Of a stretch of DNA of 64,000 nt, positions 9,912 to 22,240 are shown in pieces. The position numbers and the translations under genes are program-made. Numbering within the stretch: position 1 is the first letter of the stretch; each line of letters starts with the position of its first letter. A model generated the notes under the pieces. That model was not told the origin of the DNA. It saw only the letters and a list, made by a program, of their open reading frames with translations, and ran no database searches. The stretch lies in NCBI RefSeq assembly GCF_010183535.1, contig NC_071331.1, positions 24,676,001 to 24,740,000 on the forward strand, written 5' to 3'. The stretch comes from Caenorhabditis remanei. Lineage: Eukaryota > Nematoda > Chromadorea > Rhabditida > Rhabditidae.

Positions 9912-11627
9912 ATGTGGCAATTCGTGGCATTAGAAACGCCACGAACTGAAGAGAATTTTGAATTATTTCTCAACGATTCCATAGGAAATAATCAGAATTC
10001 GAAAGCGAAATGGGAAACTATTAGTAAGTTCGCAAGACAGTTTCCAACCAGATTTTTTGCAATTTTTTGTCATTTTTTCAGCTCACAACTCAACTTCAAC
10101 TCAACCCCCGCCAATTCGTCGTCCCTAGTCTCCAACTCTACTTCACCACCAAAGGTAAGCGAAAGAATCAGATATTGTTCTGAAATTTGATTAGAAACTG
10201 ATTCAAAAGTCGGAAATTAGGCAATATTGAGTGAGAAAACGGTGAAAAACGATGGAAAATTTGTTTTTTTTTTGAGCAGATTTTCAGTCGAAATTCCGAG
10301 TTACACACCTCGTTTTTTTCAAATTTCAGATCATTTTTAGGCTGAAAATCCGTCATTTTCTAGACCACTTTTTTTTCGAAAAATCGATAATTTCCGGCGC
10401 TAAGGGAGTTGGGGGGGGCCACTCAAATTTTCGAATTTTTAGGCTGATTTTTGGCTGAAGGTGTGAGGCTGAAGACGTGTGAGAGACACTTTTTTGTTAC
10501 TTAACCTTTTTCTTAGGCTTAGGTTTCTTAGAAATTCGGGAAAAAAAATTTACAAAAACTATTAATTTGTCAATTTTTGTCGTTTTTTTCATTTTTTTTC
10601 CGAATTTCTAAGAAACCTAAGCCTAAGAGAATGGTGAAAAGTGGTCCCTCACAAGAATGACATTCATTGTGTGAGCCTTGTCCCTCTTTCAGCACACTGA
10701 TTCGGAATCCCCCAAAAAAATTTTTTGAGTGGCCCCCCCCCCAACTCCCATAGCGCCTAATTTCCTAGAGTTTTATGTCAGAAAATCCAGTTTTTTTGAC
10801 GGAAAATTCAATTTTTGAAGTTAAAATTTCATATTTCTTTCGAAAATGTCGGTTTTTCTTATTTATGACTGAAAAATTGACTGAAAATGACCCAAAATCG
10901 GTAAAAAACCGTCAATTTTTACTGAAATTTGACTGAAAATCGCTGAAATTGACTGAATGACCCCAAAATGAGATTTTTGCTGGAAATTAGCTGAAAATCG
11001 GTCAAAAATCGCGTCAAAATTGTTGTCTGTCGGTGTGTCTGAGCGTCCAAGTACCTTTGTTCTATAGATTTCAACGAGATTTGACTGAAAATCGGCCTTA
11101 AATTGCATTTTTAAACTGAAAAAATTGGGAAATTTTGCTGAAAATGACTGTAAATCGGCTCAAAATCGTCAAAATTGACATATGTTGACCGAAGAGTAAG
11201 AATAAAAACGTAATCAATACATTCTTTCAGAAACCCGTCGCATTCCCATCGAAATGGATCAAAGAAGGAGACAAAGAAGCTCTGAAAATCGTTCAGCGAA
11301 TGAAGAAATGTCAAGGACACCCAAGACACAGGAAAGAACCGAAGATTGTGGAATTTCGTGGAGAGTTCTTCCATTCGTACAAATTCATGAGCATGCAAGG
11401 ACCTCGGCGAAAACAAAACTACGGATTTCTATCGTGGCCTAAAGTTAGTCCTTTTAAATAAGAAGTTTGTTCTAACTTTAGTTTTTCAGCTGAAGTCGTA
11501 CCACGTCGTCGCAATCGGGGAGAACACGGAAAATTTTTGGCTCCTGGTTATGGACAAAAACAACAACGAAAAGCGATACATGACGAAGCTCCCGAAACCA
11601 GACAAATTCGTCAAATTTCTCGCATAA
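9912..11627 (+). CDS. Unknown nematode protein, duplicate copy B (about 198 aa)
   Basis: Exons 11231-11443 and 11490-11627 are secure. They encode the conserved domain (PSKWIKEGD, FFHSYKFMSMQGP, KSYHVVAIG, end KFVKFLA) and align with exons 4 and 5 of copy A. The 5' exon is uncertain. The stretch that matches copy A exon 1 (from 10081) has no ATG. The only in-frame start is at 9912 (MWQFVALETPR), which reads straight through what is an intron in copy A, to a donor at 10154. In copy A the same upstream frame is closed by a TAG. Copy B may therefore have gained a new N-terminus by intron retention, or its first exon may be decaying. The acidic exons of copy A have no counterpart seen in the 1.07-kb intron. 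Confidence 0.55.
10396..10757. repeat. Inverted-repeat element in the copy B intron
   Basis: Ends are GGCGCTAAGGGAGTTGG and its near complement (CCAACTCCCATAGCGCC). A second inverted pair inside is CTTAGGCTTAGGTTTCTTAG against CTAAGAAACCTAAGCCTAAG. It is a roughly 360-bp foldback element without coding sequence. Confidence 0.7.
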
Positions 11628-12689
11628 TCTACTCGTTGCTGTTTTTGTATTGATGACGATAGGATGATATGATTTGCTGCTGTATTATTATTTTATGAAT
11701 AAATTCGAATTTTTATTGATATCAAGTATTTCAGAGATTTTACAACTAATTTCTCAACAGAAAATATACGAAAAATGTCGGAAAGCAACGATTTCCAGCT
11801 TAGAACATTAAGATGTTCTGGAAAATAAAATATTTTTCCCAGTACGACACTCCGAAATAACGCTAGCGCGTGTTGTTTACCGTAAATCCACACCAAGAGC
11901 CGAAGTCGTTTTCAGAAGGTCTTTGTGGGTTTTTGGCTTTAAAAATGGGTTTCCGGTGATTTTTTCAGAGATTTTCATTCAAAAAATCGTTAAAAGCGTT
12001 GCATTTAATGTATAATTGTTCGTAAAATTCAAAAAAAGTGAACATTTGCCGCAGAAAAGTAAAAATTAACGGGACATAATTTTTGTTCTCAAAAAAATAA
12101 ATAGATTTCGATATTTTTTGTTGTTTTTGGTGCAAAAAGATAATTTACAATCTGTTTTCGTTGTGTAAATAGAAAAAAATCGTATAAAGGTCTTCAATTT
12201 CGTTTTTCGGTGGTTTTTTGTGATTGAGAGCGATCGCTCGTGAGTTTGGGCGGCATTTCGCTGGCCTAGAAATTCGACTTTGGCGATTCGCAATTTTCGC
12301 TTATTTTTGTCGTTTTCTTTCAATGAATTCGATAGTAAACGACAAAAATTGATAGGAACCTTACGAAAATTATTATTCAAGAAATTCAGCATCCCAATGG
12401 CATGAGTAATTTGAAAAACGTAGTAATTAGAGGACAATTAATATCTGAATTCAGGTGAAGATTAACATCAACGGCACGCTTTTTACAACTGCGCTCTACC
12501 GGAACTGAAAAAAAAATGTGTGGGAAATTCGGTGGAGCGCAGTTTTTGAACAATCTGAGTGGGATCTGAAGCACTAAAGATGCTGGAAAAAAAGAGAACA
12601 AGAATCACAATTTAAAATCGATGGAGGTCATGTGCTACCGTCTAAAAAATCATGGGGTATAGAGACACGAGATCACACTGAAATTCAAA
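11628..12689. other. Intergenic, repeats only
   Basis: The first 300 bases are the duplicated 3' block. The rest is AT-rich. A worn copy of the TTACAACTGCGC hairpin element lies at about 12460-12553 (arms TTTACAACTGCGCTCTACCG and GGTGGAGCGCAG). No gene is seen. Confidence 0.5.
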
Positions 12690-15183
12690 TTAATAGAGAC
12701 CACAATCTTTAAGATTATCACGGATGATGATGTCGGTGACGGCGTCGAAAACGAATCGGATATTGTTGGTGTCGGTGGCACACGTGAAGTGACTGTACAC
12801 TTCCTGGAAACAATTTATTGGATTAATTAGGTTAATTAATTTAGACTAATCAACGAACCTTATGAGCCTCTGACTCTCTCTTGTTCAACTTCTCGAATCG
12901 ACTTCTGATATAGTTGGATGTCTCAGTCACACTATTTCCTCCCTCATATTCTGGAAAGCAGATTGTGAGTGGTGAGTGACGGATTCGTTCTTCGAAAACG
13001 TCCATCTTATTGAGGAATAGTATGACGGAAGTGTGTGGGAACCAACGACTGTTGACGATTGACGAGAAGAGTTGCAGGGATTCGTGCATTCGGTTCTGAA
13101 ACGGAAACGAAATTGTTGAGTTTTGGAGTCCTAGGGAACGGAGGACGTGACCTATACCATTAGAAAGCTGAAATTATGCTGATTCTAAATATATATTCAG
13201 TATTTGGTCTCGAAAGCTGGTATTCGAGAAAAATGAGGTAAAAGTTTAGATGTTTAGGTCTAGACCTTATATTGCTATCTTAAGAATTCCGGGGTTTTTT
13301 TGTCATTTCGGCAGAGTTTTTGTCACTCTTGGCAAAGTGGAACTGAAAATTTCTTATCCGGAAGTCGGAAGTCGGGAGTAAAATTTTGAAAACGGAAGTT
13401 GGAAGCCGGAAGTCGGAAGTGAAAAAACACCCGGAAGTCGGAAGTTGGAAGTCGGAAGTCGGAAGTGAAAAAACACCCGGAAGTCGGAAGTTGGAAGTCG
13501 GAAGTCGTAATTAGATTTTTTCGCAAGTATTCAAAAACTCCAAGAGAAAAGATCATAAAATTGGCGGAAACCAGTGGAAAATTAGGTTTTTTTAAATCAG
13601 TGGAAAATTAGGTATTTTCGGAAATTCCACAGTTATGGAATGATGGAAGCCGGAAGTAAAATTTCTTATCCGGAAGTCGGAAATCGGAAGTCGGAATGAT
13701 AAAAATGACCGGATTTTCCGGTTTTTTGAGTTTCCCATTTCCAGAATCTAAAATTTTAAATAAATTTTGAGTTTAAAAGACGACAATAGTACTTCATGAA
13801 TCTTTAAAACTCGAAAAATGACTTGGTCTTGCAAGTTTAGCAAATCATTCGAAATTCTTAGTTCCGGATAACACAAATTATGCATCTATCTGTCTGTCGG
13901 TGTGTCCGAATGTCCAAAAATCCCAAATTTTGGTAGTCTTTCCAAGAAGTTACAAAGATTTGACATTTGCAGCTTTTTTGTCGTGTCTTTGACCCCATTT
14001 TTCTCGAATACCAGACCTCAAGAACTAAAACTGAATATATATTTGGAATCAACGTTTTCTCAGCTTTCCAATTATATAGGTCACATCCATGACCTTCCCA
14101 AGTTAGTGTTTACCATAGTCTTATCCTCGGCCAACTTCAAATCGTACTCACTGATCGCCACACAGAAGATGACTGCCGTGACACCTTCGAAGCAGTGAAT
14201 CCATTTCTTGCGCTCTGATCGTTGACCCCCTACATCGAACATTCTGGAACAGACATATATTGTTATTGGTTAGACGATAACACCTCCAGGGTCTATAGCC
14301 AATTAACGACGTTTGTTATTTGTCTGGCTACTCTACTCCAGGGATTGTGACATCACAACTATACAAAACTCACTTAAAGTTCAAATCCTTGTACATGAAG
14401 TCTGTCTCCACAATACCGGTTGATTTGACACGTGCTCTGAGAATATCGTCTTGTGTCGGAAGATACGCTGGTGCAGAGAGACGGTCCAACGCATTCAGAT
14501 AGTACTCGGCGGAGTCGTTGAGCTGGAATTCACGAGATCGTTTGAAACATTTCTTGATTCCTTCGTCATTCCAAAGATTCTTCATGAGATCTGCGAGTTC
14601 CAAAGTGAAGGCTTCCGGGAGGTCGAGGTTGTTCAGGTGGAGGTAGTGGGTCTCGAAGCGATGGGCGTCGGTTTTATTTGATGGGTCGGCGAATTCAATT
14701 TCGAGTGGACCCATCATACGGATCATGGCGAGCAGTGACTGGAAATAGTTTTGGAGACATGAGGGCTTATCAGAGCTGTGCGGAAGCGATTTTTCTTATT
14801 CGGAATTCGGAATTCGGAATTCCGCTACACTCTGGTGCTTATATACAAAGCACTACAAGCTATTCGTCAAAGCTCTCACAACTGCGCTCCACAGAAATTT
14901 TTTCTTTTGTTTCGGCAGAGCGCAGTTGTAAGAAGCCGCCAATGCTTACCTGCACCACATTGTTATAGATCACCGGTTTGTACTGCATCTGCTCCTGTCT
15001 GTTGAATCCGGTCTCATGAAGAATACGCATCTGACGGACGATCGTCGACTTTCCAGATTCTCCGGCGCCCAGAAGCAATAGTTTGACTTCATGCGAACAC
15101 CGGTCGTTGTCTTGCCGGATCTGCTCATCGATCCACTTTGATCTCTTCTTCGCCTCCGATCCGGTGCTTTGAATGCAGCCCAT
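12690..15183 (-). CDS. gpa-4: G-protein alpha subunit, Gi/o-like, GPA-4 (359 aa)
   Basis: Exons are 15183-14950, 14738-14374, 14243-14114, 13095-12859 and 12803-12690; all phases match. The protein starts [13 protein letters not shown], giving Gly2 for myristoylation and Cys3 for palmitoylation. It holds the P-loop GAGESGKS (39-46), the switch I arginine R181 in RARVKSTG, switch [15 protein letters not shown] with Q207, NKMD (271-274) and TCATDT. It ends NLKDCGLY with Cys356, the residue modified by pertussis toxin in Gi/o proteins. Length and motifs are complete, so it should bind and hydrolyse GTP at the inner plasma membrane downstream of 7-TM receptors. The N-terminus matches my memory of C. 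elegans GPA-4, a chemosensory-neuron G alpha, and the next genes (RRP8, nog-1) are also its neighbours in C. elegans. Intron 3 has swallowed a 1-kb repeat element, and intron 1 a hairpin element. Confidence 0.9.
13131..14105. repeat. Long-inverted-end element (AAATATATATTCAG family) in gpa-4 intron 3
   Basis: The left end starts CTAGGGAACGGAGGACGTGA and contains CTAAATATATATTCAG and GGTATTCGAGAAAAATG. The right end is the same ~120 bp inverted. The interior is family-unlike: an array of GGAAGTCGGAAGT words (about 13350-13700). Other full or half members are at 16840, 39383, 43219, 43575 and 45435. Confidence 0.8.
14858..14946. repeat. TTACAACTGCGC hairpin element in gpa-4 intron 1
   Basis: Arms CACAACTGCGCTCCAC and CAGAGCGCAGTTGTAAG face each other around a short AT-rich loop. 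Confidence 0.7.
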
Positions 15184-15424
15184 GATGTGTGTAGAAGCAA
15201 TGAACAATTTTTTTTTTCAAAAAATTACCTATAAAGCGAGAATTCATGTTGAAAAAACACAGAAAAGAATGAAGATAATTTATGAGTAGTATGTGGAAGA
15301 TGATTGGCAGAACTGGTAGTTAGAGAGTTGGGGGGAAGAAAAGTTGTTTGAAGATGTTTGAAACCCCGCGTTTTTTCTAAGCTCAAAGGGAAAAGTGGTC
15401 CCATTAGAAAAATCGATTGCAACT

Positions 15425-15850
15425 ATCAAAATCGCTCTCAAAACTCCTAAAACCACCAAAAACCATCCGTGGCCTAACTTCCGACTCGGTGGCCTAGAAA
15501 ACCAAAACTCTCAAAAAACTGTCTCAAGAGTCAATTTTTGAAAACTAAGCGATCGGAACCAACAAAATTGCTCTCAAAGCTGCGAAAAACCACCTAAAAT
15601 CCATCCGTGGCCTAACTTTTCGCCAGGTGGACTAGAAAACCAAAACTCTCAAAAAACTGTCTCAATGGTTAATTTTTGAAAACTAAGCGATTGGGAGCAT
15701 GAAAATTGCTCTCAAAACTCCGAAAAACCACCAAAAACCATCCGTGGCCTAACTTTTCACAAGGTGGCCTAGAAAACCAAAACTCTCAATAACCTGTCTC
15801 TAGGGTCAATTTTTGAAAACTAAGCGATTGGAAGCAACAAAATTGCTGTC
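15425..15850. repeat. Tandem array of three ~138-bp units
   Basis: CCATCCGTGGCCTAACTT recurs at about 15463, 15601 and 15738. Each unit goes on to GGTGGCCTAGAAAACC and TTTTTGAAAACTAAGCGAT. The word GTGGCCTAG is shared with the 70-bp array at 531-1135. Confidence 0.8.
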
Positions 15851-16839
15851 AGAGTCTAATAAAACAACGAAAATTCCAATAGCAGAACCCGTCACCCACT
15901 CGTCTCGTTTCAAACAAAAAATGAAAGACGTATTATCCACCAGGGAATGGTATACCTCGTGGTGTCTCGTCTCCTTCTAATTGTCTCTGTCACTAGGGGT
16001 TTCATTATGAATTATCAGTATTCATATTGCTTGTTTTCGAGATTGGAAAATTGCCGACGTCATCAAAGGTATAAAAGGGAGAGGAAGAGACAAGAGCTTT
16101 GAGTTCTAGGAGTTGGGAGCAAGTTCAGCGGAATCCGGTTTTTAAGATGGCGGAAGGAGGAAGGAAAAAAGTGGCGAACCCGGAAGGCGGAAACGAGGTC
16201 AAGAATAGCAGTTAGTCGGAAATTTGATACTTGAGAAGAATGAGGTACACAAGTACTCTCTAACGATGATATTGATGAAAATGATACTAAAAATGAAGAA
16301 AATCCCAAAAAGTTGTTCATTTCAGCGTTGGGAACAGCAGTTCGAGGCATACGGTCCGCCACAACAAAAATATTTTAATTTTCGAGTCGCGTTGCGTATG
16401 CGTCGCGGAACAGAAAGATACAAGAAATCAAAGTAAAATTTGAACTTGGCACCGTGCCAACCATTGTGCGACGGAGCACGTTTAGGCCACAAAACTTTAA
16501 TGAAGATACTCTGTTCGAAAAATGGGCGGTATTCAATTTCTTCGTTATCAGAACCTCATGATCATTGTTTTCAGAAATGTATATAGTCGTTATGGGATTT
16601 CCTTGTCACACATGTTTTCAATTTTTATGTTTAATGTCACGAGTATAGTTCCTAGTTACCCGACTGTCTAGATGGAGGTGTCTAGGATATAGACAGAAGG
16701 AGGAGGAAGTGAAGAAGATTCTTGGAAACATGAAATGTCTATGTAAAAACAATTGAAAAAATCTCTAGGACACAAAATAAAAGAAAAATGGGGGAAGATG
16801 TCCGAAATCGAGCACTGCTATATTGAGACAGTCTGATTT

Positions 16840-17670
16840 AGGATGGTCATGGAGTTATGGGATGTAACCTATATCATGGAAAAGCTGAGAAAATGCTGAT
16901 TTCAAATATACATTCAGTTTTTGCCTACGACATCTGGTATTCGAGAAAAACAAGGTCAAAGTTTAGGAAATTAGAGAATTTTACCATTTTAAGCCTAGTA
17001 AGGCTTAGCGCACAAGGCTCGGGGTACCTTAAAACGTGGATTATATGAAAAATGAAGTCAGGAATTTCAAAATTATATTGATATCTTTAGAGTTGGTCGA
17101 GTTTTCAGAGACTTAGAAAGATTTGAATAAAACGCAAACTTTTTACAGTTTTTTGCGATTTTCAAATCTTTCTGGAAACATACTGTGAAAAAAATAAAGT
17201 TTGGCCAAGGATTTTCAAAAAAAGTTTTCGCGCCCAAAACGTTTTAGTTCACAAACCCACTAAAGTGTTTTGGGTGCGAAAATTTTTTTTGAAAATCCTT
17301 GGCCAAACTTTATTTTTTTCACAGTAACCAAAATTTGAGTTTTTTAACACTGAGACATTAGGACACACCGACAGACATATAGACACAAAATTTATTCTTT
17401 TTGGTGGAGACTCAACAAAATCTAGAGAAATTAATATATTTTTGAAATTCTTGACATCATTTTTCATATAAACTACGTTTTAAAGTACTTGGAGTCTTGG
17501 GCCTGAAGCCTTAGGCCAAAAAAGGGGGTTTTTAAGCTTTGACCCCATTTTTTTAGAATACCAGGGATCGAGAGCCAAAACTGAATATATATTTGGAATC
17601 AGCGTTTTCTCAGCTTTCCAATGGTATAGGTCACGTCACATTTCTCCAAACTGACTTGATGACCCTAGTG
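16840..17670. repeat. Long-inverted-end element with palindromic interior
   Basis: Both ends carry the AAATATA(T/C)ATTCAG and GGTATTCGAGAAAAA words in opposite orientation. Inside lies a second inverted pair, AAAGTTTGGCCAAGGATTTT against its complement, around 17200-17310. Confidence 0.75.
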
Positions 17671-18262
17671 AGTTTTGAAAGTTGAACAAAAGGAATAGTA
17701 TTGGAGGTGAGACATCGTAATATACCTATCAGACTATTAAAAATCTATTCTAATTATCAAAAACACAGAATTTAAGGGAAATTTTTGCTTCCCAACCACC
17801 TACAATTCCAATTTCAAAAGAATCAAATAATTCAAAACCAAGACAACACATATGTGGATTCAAAACTATTCGGGGCGCCGTGTGAGAAGACAGTGTGAGG
17901 AGAGACCCAAAGAAACAGAGAAAATATTCACATTTGAATTCAAAAAGTGTCTCTCTCTCTCTTCTTCTTGTCATCCCATCGGTTAGTTCTGTCCTCCGTC
18001 CTGCGCAACATGATAGAAAGGACAGGAAGAGAGAGAGAGGGATAGAACAATGTAAAGGAATATGAGGGTGACGTCTCGTTTTGATTGGTGTCAGTATAGT
18101 GGATGGACATGTGTACATCTTCATCCACATAGCAACTGTTTCGGGAGACAGGTGTGGTCTCATGATTTCTTATATTTCAGAATTATGTAAACTACCAGCC
18201 TGGCTGCCGCGCTTCATCCGACTGGCCTCTCCTCATTTACTTGTTCACCTTCTCTCGAAAGT

Positions 18263-18335
18263 GTCCGCGTGGCCGAGTGGTCCAAGGCGGCGGTCTCTGC
18301 ACAAGGAGCGCAAGTTCGATTTTGGTCCCGGCCGC
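18263..18335 (+). pseudogene. tRNA-like remnant (Leu/Ser-like A box and B box)
   Basis: 73 nt, starting GTCCGCGTGGCCGAGTGGTC. The A box (TGGCCGAGTGG) and a T-loop (AAGTTCGATTTT) are well kept, and a T-run follows, as at a Pol III terminator. The 5' GTCCGCG cannot pair with the 3' GGCCGC, and no clean anticodon stem forms. It is more likely a tRNA pseudogene or a SINE head than a working tRNA. Confidence 0.45.
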
Positions 18336-18974
18336 TTTTCTTTCTCATTTCTCAAAATCTGCGGATAAGAATGATTTTTGACGTCCGAATGAGAAACTTC
18401 ACCCCAAAAGTGCATTTTTTGATGCTAACACCTTGAAAATACACCGTTTAGTCGATTTTCAATCATTTTTTCAGTTGAGAATCGGAAAAATGTCAATTTT
18501 GTGGAATTTTCGAGCATTTTTGAGCTCAAACTAGAAAAAAACCGACTGAAAATCGAAAAAAAATTGAGTTTTTGTGTCAAAAAAAACATTTTTTCATCAA
18601 AATGGTCTCAAAAAAACTCAAAAAGCGGTCAATTATTAGCAAGCTGCGTATCCAAATGCCACAACGAAGCAGCGAATTGAAAAATTAAATTTTGAAAAAA
18701 ATTTTGAATTTGGCGCCAAGTCTAGTGGAGCGCGTTTCCAACAAATGCGCGCTCTAATAGAAAACTCTTTTAAAAAATAACATAAAAAGTTAATGAGAAA
18801 ATCGAAAAAAAAGTGAGCAGAATTGTATTCCACTCCGTCAGAATCAGACGGCGTCAGATTATATATCAGAATGTAGCTAGGACTGAAAATAGCGCTCCAT
18901 TTCTTTTATTTTTGGAGCAATAACAACGAACAGAAAAGAAAATTAACAAAATTTAAAAAAACAAATTTAAAAAA

Positions 18975-21900
18975 TCAACGCTTCTTATACAAACACGGCT
19001 TCAACTTCAATCCGTACGGCCGTTTCTGCTCGACTTTCTCGATTTTTCGAAATTCGAACATCATGAAATAGTCGGTGAGTTGACGACGGTTGGCCATCTC
19101 GAATCCCATTTTGGTGATCGCTTCGCAGAATTGTTTGATGGATACGAAACGGGAGGTGACTTCGGCGATTTTCAGGATACCGCTGGAAAAATATGGAAAT
19201 ATTTCGTAAAGGATCTTAGGTACAGTAACCCGGATCCTAAAAGCTAAACAATTAGATCCTAGATACAGTAACCCGGATCCTAGAAACGAAACATTTCGAT
19301 CCTAGGTACAGTAACCCGGATCCTAAAACTAAACAATTAGATCCAAGGTACAGTAAGCCGGATCCTAAAAACTAAACAATTAGATCCTAGTTACAGTAAC
19401 CTGGATCCTAAAACTAAACTTTTGGATCTTAGGTACAGTAAGCCGGATCCTAAAATTAAACAATTAGATCCTAGGTACAGTAACCCGGATCCTAAAACTA
19501 AACAATTAGATCATAGGTACAGTAATCCCTGGGATCTTCAAATCCTGGATCTAGCTACACTACAGTAATACGTAGGCATTAGGATCCTGGATCCAGCTAT
19601 AGTAATCCCTCGGATCCTTGAATCCAGGATCTAGCTACAGTAATCCCTAGGATCCGAAGCTTTGAGTTTTTGGATCCAGCGATACAGTAATCCCTAGGAT
19701 CCTCAAATCCTGGATCCAGCTACAGTAATCCCTAGGATCCGAAGTGTTGAGTTTGGATCCTAGAAACCTGGATCTACCTAGTAGCTACAGTAACCTCTAG
19801 GATCAATTCTAGATCCTAAACTCAATTTTCAGCCGATTTTCACCCCAATTTGTCTGCAATTTGTCTGTTTCCTTACCCAATTCTAAGAACTCTTCTGGCC
19901 TCTTTGATAAAATCATAAAGATTCGTTCCCATAAGAGATAGACAGAATATGACAATATCCGCAGATCCATCCTCTGCTGGAAGTTTCGACATGTCACAAG
20001 ACTCGACTCGCTCGTTTACAGCCACCAAGTCGAAGGAGCGAATCTGGAATAATTTGGAAAATTTTTTGAAATTTTGTCTGAAATTTTCTCTGAAAATTTC
20101 TCTGAAACCAACCTTATGTTTCTCTCCAACAGCCTCCGCAATCTTCGCCTCACCACATCCCAAATCGAATACTGACTGTTGATCTGGTTTCGATTGGAGC
20201 CAACGGACGATCTCTCGGAGCGGATGATTCGGCCATTTTTTGACCTGAAAATACGGAAAAATTTAAAAATTTTTGGTGGAATTTATTCCAAAATGCTCCA
20301 ATTTCGAAGAATTTCGGGTAATGAAGTCAAATTATTGAAATCTGGCGCGCCGAAGACGCGTTTTTCTACGATTTTCTGGGTCAAAATGAGTCATTTTCTC
20401 CCTAGACTTTTAGACTTGTCTGGCGCGCCTTTGACGCGTTTTTAAAGATTTTCAGCTTGAAATTATTAAAATTGGTTGTCATTAACGCGTTTTTGGTGAG
20501 AATTGGTTTAAAATATTTCAATTTCGAAATTGTTGAAATCTGGCTCGCCTATGACGCGTTTTTCTACGATTTTCTGGGTCAAAATGCGTAATTTTCAGTC
20601 ATTTTTCTTCTTAGACTTTAAGAAAGGCGCGCCAGATCTTGTCTGGCGCGTCTTTGACGCGTTTTAATGATTTTGAGCAAGAAATTATCAAAATTGGTTG
20701 TCTGGCGTGTTATTAACGCGTTTTTGGTGAAATCTGGCGCGCCTATGACGCGTTTTTCTACAGTTTTCCGGCGCGAAATGCTCTATTTTCAGTCATTTTT
20801 CTTCTTAAACTTTTAGACTTGCCTGGCGCACCTTTGACGCTTTTTCTAAAGATTTTCTGCTTGAATCTTTGAAAACGCGTCAAGGGTGCGCCAGACACGT
20901 CTAGGAGTCTAGGGAGAAAAATTACTGAAAATGACACATTTTGAGCCAGAAAATCGTAGAAAAACGCGTCTCAGGCGCGCCAGATTTCAAGAATTTCAAA
21001 AATGGAATATATTGAACCAAATCTCACCAAAAATGCGTTAATGACACGCCAGACAACCAATTTTGATAATTTCAAGCATTAATCTTTAGAAAACGCGTCA
21101 AAAGCGCGCCAGACACGTCTAACAGTCTAAGGAGAAAAATGACGCATTTCGCGCCGGAAAATCGTAGAAAACGCGTCTAAGGCGAGCCAGATTTCAAGAA
21201 TTTGACTTCATTACCCAAAATTCTTCAAAATTGAAGCATTTTGAAATAAACTCCACCAAAAATTTGAATTCTTGCGGAAATTTTATCTTTTTCACAGTAA
21301 TAGACCACTTTTTCCGGGTTTTACACTTATTTGAAGCCAAAATTTGTTTAAAAAACCGATTTTCCTCATGAAATATTGTTCAAATTCGACATTGACTGAA
21401 AATGACGCATTTTGAGCCAAAAAAAACGGTGAGAAACGCGTCAATAGCGCGCCAGACACCTCAAAGAGTCTAAGGTAAAAATAACTGAAAATGGAGCATT
21501 TTGAGCCAGAAAATCGTAGAAAAACGCGTCTCAGGCGCGCCAGATTTCAAGAATTTCGAAATTGAAATATTTTGAACCAAATTTTACCAAAAAACGCGTT
21601 AATGACACGCCAGGCAACCAATTTTAATCTTTTCAAGCCGAAAATCGTAGAAAACGCGTCTTAGGCGCGCCAGATTTCAAGAATTTGACATCATCACCCA
21701 AAATTCTTCGAAATTGGTGTAAAATTCTCAAATTTTCAGTACCTGATCCGCAAAGCCCTTATGATACAAATCAAAGGCGGTCCTATCCTCCTTAAAGAAA
21801 TCAAACGCCTCGGATCCAGTGCATGTATACAGTTTCTCGTTCAAGTATCTGAATCGTCCGGCGTCAAGTCGCTTCTTGGCGTCAGCAATCTTATCGACGA

Positions 21901-22240
21901 CTTCAGAATCCTCAGTGACGTCATCTGCCTTCTTCTCAACGACTTCTGGCTTGAATTTCTTCTTTTTCGGTCCTCGTTTTTTCTTCTTTTTGGTCACGTC
22001 TTCTGATGCTTCCAGAATCATCGATTCTTCTGGATTTTCAGAAGTTTTCTTTTCAGCTGCCGCTTTTTTCGCCGCAAGTTTTCGAACCTTATTTCTCCAC
22101 GGTCTCTTTTTCTTCTTCTCCGTCGTCGCCGCCGCTTCAGAATCCCCCGACGTCTTCAACCATTTCTCTACCTTCTCCTTTTTCTCGGCTGGCGCACCTT
22201 CGCCGCTTTTTTCATCATCGTTCTTTCGCTTCTTCGCCAT
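18975..22240 (-). CDS. rrp-8: Ribosomal RNA-processing protein 8, m1A methyltransferase (334 aa)
   Basis: Exons are 22240-21743, 20244-20113, 20043-19877 and 19182-18975; phases match. The first ~115 residues are a Lys/Glu-rich nucleolar-type tail. Next comes GRFRYLNEKLYT and DLYHKGFADQVKKWP, the RRP8 signature before the Rossmann fold. The SAM-binding loop is FDLGCGEAKIA (D193-G197). Then come FDLVAVNE, ADIVIFCLSLMGTN and EARRVLRIGG, and the fold ends FMMFEFRK. Family members methylate N1 of one adenosine in 25S/28S rRNA in the nucleolus. All key loops are present. In C. elegans the homologue is next to gpa-4 and nog-1, as here. The symbol is by homology. Introns 1 and 3 are packed with repeats. 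Confidence 0.9.
19200..19810. repeat. GGATCC / TACAGTAACCC satellite in RRP8 intron 3
   Basis: Units of about 45-50 bp are built from GGTACAGTAACCCGGATCC and CTAAACAATTAGATC, with a worn second half. Related arrays lie in the MATH-BTB gene (27890-28200), dpm-1 (34540-34970) and dis-3 (46925-47350). Confidence 0.85.
20255..21720. repeat. Large inverted repeat of CTGGCGCGCC...GACGCG units filling RRP8 intron 1
   Basis: The left arm starts TTTTTGGTGGAATTTATTCC (about 20270) and the matching right arm ends near 21280. A second partial right arm covers 21400-21720. Within the arms the unit TCTGGCGCGCCTATGACGCG is repeated at least four times per side. The whole intron is one nested palindrome. 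Confidence 0.8.

Larger units (their letters stand above)
9740..11935 (+). repeat. Right unit of the segmental tandem duplication
   Basis: From 9759 on this repeats the first 330 bases of the window, and 11750-11935 repeats 4030-4220. The first 20 bases are the A-box half of the split tRNA-like repeat (GTGGCGCAGGCGGTAA on the minus strand). The introns of the two units are unrelated over most of their length. Confidence 0.8.
15184..18974. other. 3.8-kb spacer upstream of gpa-4
   Basis: This is the gpa-4 promoter side and lies beyond the 3' end of RRP8. It holds a 138-bp array, a long-inverted-end element and a tRNA-like remnant, listed separately. The stretch 15880-16830 has no recognisable exon. 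Near 16370-16490 it shares CGAGTCGCGTTGCGTATGCG and TTGGCACCGTGCCAACC with the small element at 60913. 17680-18260 and 18340-18974 hold nothing I can name. The gpa-4 regulatory sequence is most likely in the first ~250 bases (15184-15430). Confidence 0.5.

Noticed and set aside
18263..18335. Functional tRNA gene
   Set aside because: The acceptor stem does not pair and the anticodon stem is not clean; only the A and B boxes are kept.
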